From the NCBI GenBank assembly GCA_003282205.1, contig QBZW01000009.1, forward strand, positions 26,287 through 90,286: a stretch of 64,000 nt of DNA, written 5' to 3'. A model generated the notes under the pieces. That model saw only the letters and a program-made list of their open reading frames with translations. It had not been told where the DNA came from and searched no databases. This stretch comes from Pelagibacteraceae bacterium AG-337-G04. GTDB lineage: Bacteria; Pseudomonadota; Alphaproteobacteria; Pelagibacterales; Pelagibacteraceae. This document shows positions 60,946-64,000 of this stretch, one piece after another. Position 1 is the stretch's first letter; each line of letters starts with the position of its first letter. A program made the position numbers and the translations under genes.

Positions 60946-61710
60946 ATGAAGACAATGAAAATGCTAGCATTAGCGGCAGTGCTTTTCGGAGCAACTACGG
61001 CAGCTAACGCAGCAACTGCCTTTTTAGCCACAGACGATTTTGTAGGTATTTCGTTTTGGTTAATATCAATGGGTATGTTAGCAGCTACAGCGTTTTTCTT
61101 TATGGAACAGGCTAACGTCAGTTCCCAATGGAGAAAATCAGTAAACGTAGCTGGATTAGTAACAGGTATAGCATTTATTCACTACATGTATATGAGAGCA
61201 GTTTGGATCGAAACAGGTGATACTCCAACTGTTTACAGATACATTGACTGGTTAATTACTGTACCACTACAGCTAGTAGAATTTTACTTAATTCTTTCAG
61301 CAGTAAGAAAAGTTGACACAAACATATTCTGGAGAATCTTAATTGGTTCACTAGTTATGTTAATTGGTGGATATCTTGGAGAAGCTGGATTCATCAACGC
61401 TACACTAGGTTTCATAATCGGTATGGCTGGATGGATTTACATTCTCTATGAAATCTTTTCAGGAGAAGCAGGAAAAGTTGCTGCTAAATCTGGAAATAAA
61501 TCTTTAGTAACTGCATTTGGAGCTTTAAGAATGATTGTTACTGTAGGTTGGGCTATTTACCCATTAGGTTACATTTTTGGTTACCTAACAGGTGGAATAG
61601 ATGGTAACGCATTAAACGTTATCTATAACTTAGCAGACTTTGTTAATAAAATCGCATTTGGTTTAATTATCTGGTCTTGTGCGGTATCTAACTCTACAAG
61701 AAGAGCTTAG
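60946..61710 (+). CDS. Proteorhodopsin, blue-absorbing proton pump type
   Basis: Retinal-binding light-driven proton pump of 254 residues with a cleaved signal peptide (to about Ala22) and seven helices. Retinal Lys235 is in DFVNKIAFGL. Helix C reads RYIDWLITVPLQLVEFYL, giving acceptor Asp101, Thr105 and donor Glu112 (D97, T101, E108 in the reference numbering), and Gln109 at the tuning position 105, which means blue absorption. His79 (H75) pairs with the acceptor. It is followed by a strong terminator and then redox genes. Retinal synthesis genes are not in this window. Confidence 0.97.
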   Translation: MKTMKMLALAAVLFGATTAANAATAFLATDDFVGISFWLISMGMLAATAFFFMEQANVSSQWRKSVNVAGLVTGIAFIHYMYMRAVWIETGDTPTVYRYIDWLITVPLQLVEFYLILSAVRKVDTNIFWRILIGSLVMLIGGYLGEAGFINATLGFIIGMAGWIYILYEIFSGEAGKVAAKSGNKSLVTAFGALRMIVTVGWAIYPLGYIFGYLTGGIDGNALNVIYNLADFVNKIAFGLIIWSCAVSNSTRRA

Positions 61711-61731
61711 TAACAATTAGTTACGAAATAT

Positions 61732-62107
<376 letters not shown>

Positions 62108-62108
<1 letters not shown>

Positions 62109-63124
62109 TGATCAAAACAGATGCTGTTATAGTTGGTGCAGGTCCTACAGGATTATTTTGTGCCCATCAACTTGGTATTATTGGATTGAAATGTGAAATA
62201 GTTGATAACCTGAATAAAATTGGCGGTCAATGTATTGAACTTTATCCTGATAAACCAATTTATGATATTCCTGCAGTTCCAGAGTGCACTGGTGAAGAAC
62301 TTACAAATAATTTAATAAAGCAAATTAAACCTTTTAAGTTTAATTTTCATTTAAATGATAGAGTCCAGGAACTTAATAAAGAAAATGATAGTTGGATTGT
62401 TAAAACTTCCAATGGAAAAGTATTTCGGACACCAAATGTTATAATTGCTGGAGGTGTTGGATCATTTGAACCAAGAAAGTTTCCAACAAAAAGCGCAGAA
62501 AAGTTTGATGGAACTTCAGTTTTGTACTCAATTAAAGATAAAACTATTTTTAAAAATAAATCTGTAATTATATTTGGTGGTGGTGATAGTGCACTGGACT
62601 GGGCGATAGAATTATCTAATAATTCTAAAGTTTCACTAATTCATAGAAGAGATGAGTTTAGAGGCGCACCTGCGAATGTTAAAAAAATTAAAGAATTAAG
62701 TGAAAAAAATATAATTAATTTATTCACTAAATATTCAATTAAAGATGTCAAAGGAAATGGGTCTTTAGAACAAGTAGAAATTAAAAATGAAGAAGGGAAG
62801 AGTAAAATATTAAAAGCAGATTATGTTTTGGGTTTCTTTGGTTTGATAATGCAACTTGGACCAATAGCAGAATGGGGGCTTAATTTAGATAAAAAAGTAA
62901 TCCCAGTTAATACTGCAAATTTTGAAACTAATAAGAAAGGTATATTTGCAATTGGAGATATATGTACATATCCAGGAAAACTCAAACTCATTCTATCAGG
63001 TTTTCATGAAGGAGCTTTAGCTGCAAGGGGTTGTTTCAAGTATGCAAGACCCAATGAAAAATATAGATTTGAATTTACAACCGCATCAAACACTATCAAA
63101 GACAGATTAGGCGTAAAATCGTGA
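62108..63124 (+). CDS. Ferredoxin/flavodoxin-NADP+ reductase, thioredoxin-reductase-like
   Basis: Flavoenzyme of 338 residues with FAD-binding AVIVGAGPTGLFCAHQLG, GGQCIELYPDKPIYDIPAVP, NADPH-binding VIIFGGGDSALDWAIEL with HRRDEFRGAP, and the C-terminal FAIGDICTYPGKLKLILSGFHEGALAAR. It lacks the redox CxxC of thioredoxin reductases, so it belongs to the TrxR-like FNR family (YumC type). It lies between the ferredoxin (1-nt overlap) and GST (4-nt overlap) genes. The matching ferredoxin is the natural partner. Confidence 0.9.
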
Positions 63125-63747
63125 TTGAATTATTTACTGCTGATACCCCAAATGGATGGAAAATTAGCATTATGTTAGAGGAGATAAAATTTGATTACAA
63201 AATAACAAAAGTTAATCTAAGTGAAGGCGAACAACACAAACCAGAATTTAAAAAAATTAGTCCTTTTAATAAAATTCCAGTAATTACAGATCACAAAAAT
63301 AATAAATCAGTCTTCGAGTCAGGTGCGATTTTGATGTATTTGGGTGAAAAAAGTAAAATGTTTTATCCTGAAGAGGACAGACTTGAGATAAATCAGTGGT
63401 TAATGGCCCAAATGGGTTTGATTGGTCCGATGATAGGACAACATCATCAGTTTCATTATTACCATCAAGGCAAAAGTGAATGGGGAGAGGAAAGATATTT
63501 CAAAATTACGAGAAAGCTTTATGAAGATTTAGAAGCAAGACTATCACAAAGTAAATTTCTTGCAGGTAAAGAATATTCAATTGCTGACATTGCAACATGG
63601 TCTTGGATTGCAAGGCATAAAAGACATGATATTGGATTAGAAAACTTTAAAGGTTTATCTAGATGGTATGTTGATATCGCCAAACGGCCTGCGGTGATAA
63701 AAGGATTTAAATTATTAAATAAGGATGCTGAAATAGATTACCCCTAA
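63121..63747 (+). CDS. Glutathione S-transferase, Nu-class (YfcG-like)
   Basis: Thioredoxin-fold GST of 208 residues with GTG start at 63121. The N-terminal domain has FTADTPNGWKISIMLEE, like the TPNG-x-K segment of YfcG/YghU that binds glutathione, and the cis-Pro segment NKIPVITD with ESGAILMYLGEK. The C-terminal domain has the helix-capping motif YSIADIATWSWIARHK. YfcG-type enzymes reduce disulfides using glutathione. It is cotranscribed with ferredoxin and FNR; the stop overlaps convergent dksA by 4 nt. Confidence 0.88.
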   Translation: MIELFTADTPNGWKISIMLEEIKFDYKITKVNLSEGEQHKPEFKKISPFNKIPVITDHKNNKSVFESGAILMYLGEKSKMFYPEEDRLEINQWLMAQMGLIGPMIGQHHQFHYYHQGKSEWGEERYFKITRKLYEDLEARLSQSKFLAGKEYSIADIATWSWIARHKRHDIGLENFKGLSRWYVDIAKRPAVIKGFKLLNKDAEIDYP

Positions 63748-64000
63748 ATATCAGCGTAAACCTTTTCTTCTTTCTCGTGTTTCTCTTGTGCTGCTATGCA
63801 TAAAGTTGCAACTGGTCTTGCCATTAATCTTTTAAGACCAATTGGTTCTGCTGTTTCCTCACAGAAACCATAAGTTCCATTTTGAATTTTTTTTAAAGCA
63901 CCATCGATTTTAGTAATTAATTTTATTTGTCTATTGATTGCTCTCATTTCTACATTTTTTTCAGTGTATGAGCTTGCTTGATCAACAATATCTGCTGATG
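63744..64000 (-). CDS. dksA: DksA/TraR-family regulator, C-terminal part (cut by right edge)
   Basis: RNA polymerase secondary-channel regulator acting with ppGpp. The frame is open past the right edge; 84 residues of the C-terminal end are present. An internal Met at 63947 is not the start, because coiled-coil residues ADIVDQASSYTEKNVE continue upstream. The zinc-ribbon region reads GFCEETAEPIGLKRLMARPVATLCIAAQ, so only the first Cys of each CxxC pair remains (CxxT and CxxA), like the DksA2-type proteins that do without zinc. Complete except for the N-terminus. Confidence 0.9.
   Translation of the reverse strand, partial: SADIVDQASSYTEKNVEMRAINRQIKLITKIDGALKKIQNGTYGFCEETAEPIGLKRLMARPVATLCIAAQEKHEKEEKVYADI

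Noticed and set aside
63744..63947. A complete 67-residue DksA-like protein starting at 63947
   Set aside because: The same frame stays open to the edge with coiled-coil sequence, so it is the end of a longer dksA.

Overview
The window is a strongly A+T-rich, gene-dense stretch of bacterial chromosome. It is best explained as part of a streamlined marine alphaproteobacterium of the SAR11 clade (Pelagibacter-like). This is inferred from the base composition, near-zero intergenic space, many 1-30 nt gene overlaps, alphaproteobacterial gene families (UbiK beside Lgt, ELM1, MarR/OmpR pair beside ilvE), and a proteorhodopsin followed by ferredoxin, ferredoxin reductase and GST genes. There is no sign of phage, plasmid, IS element or CRISPR.

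Layout. 1-580: the 5' end of lgt (minus strand, cut by the left edge) divergent from ubiK. 561-2965: a minus-strand regulatory operon of a MarR regulator, an OmpR-type response regulator and a sensor kinase. 3028-3909: ilvE. 3906-11549: a tightly overlapping minus-strand operon, uvrB, a FolM-like reductase, two tandem secreted alpha/beta hydrolases, folB, uvrC, pgsA. 11586-16782: an aspartate aminotransferase, an NAD-dependent epimerase/reductase, a PsiE-like membrane protein, trxB, an ELM1-like protein and a probable 2OG-Fe(II) oxygenase. 16779-21174: carA-carB (minus strand). 21298-25435: yqeY, dnaG, rpoD (macromolecular-synthesis-like group), followed by two tRNA genes. 25649-27049: mlaA-mlaC; then an AmpD-like amidase and the RNase P RNA gene. 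28348-49662: a large division and cell-wall (dcw) cluster with a clear promoter and MraZ operator: mraZ, ftsZ, rsmH, ftsL, ftsI, murE-murF fusion, mraY, murD, ftsW, murG, murC, murB, ddl, ftsQ, ftsA, lpxC, bamD, ligA. 49654-58827: pepP and uvrD, an AsmA-like protein, fumC, a MazG-like pyrophosphohydrolase, ygfZ and a dihydroorotase. 58834-60732: prpE. 60946-63747: a blue-tuned proteorhodopsin with a strong terminator, then ferredoxin, FNR and GST. 63744-64000: the C-terminal part of dksA, cut by the right edge.

How the parts connect. The dcw cluster makes UDP-MurNAc-pentapeptide, lipid I/II and the divisome; AmpD-like amidase may recycle wall fragments; MlaA/MlaC and BamD maintain the outer membrane; LpxC starts lipid A. 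carAB and the dihydroorotase belong to pyrimidine synthesis. The proteorhodopsin would supply proton-motive force in light, and the adjacent ferredoxin/FNR pair could handle low-potential electrons.

The points most worth a second look are a tRNA-Val with an abnormal T-loop and D-loop, a DnaG primase lacking three of four zinc ligands, ftsZ moved to the front of the dcw cluster behind a textbook MraZ operator, the MurE-MurF fusion, and the tandem hydrolases inside a folate/repair operon. I did not find a clear, wholly new multi-gene system.
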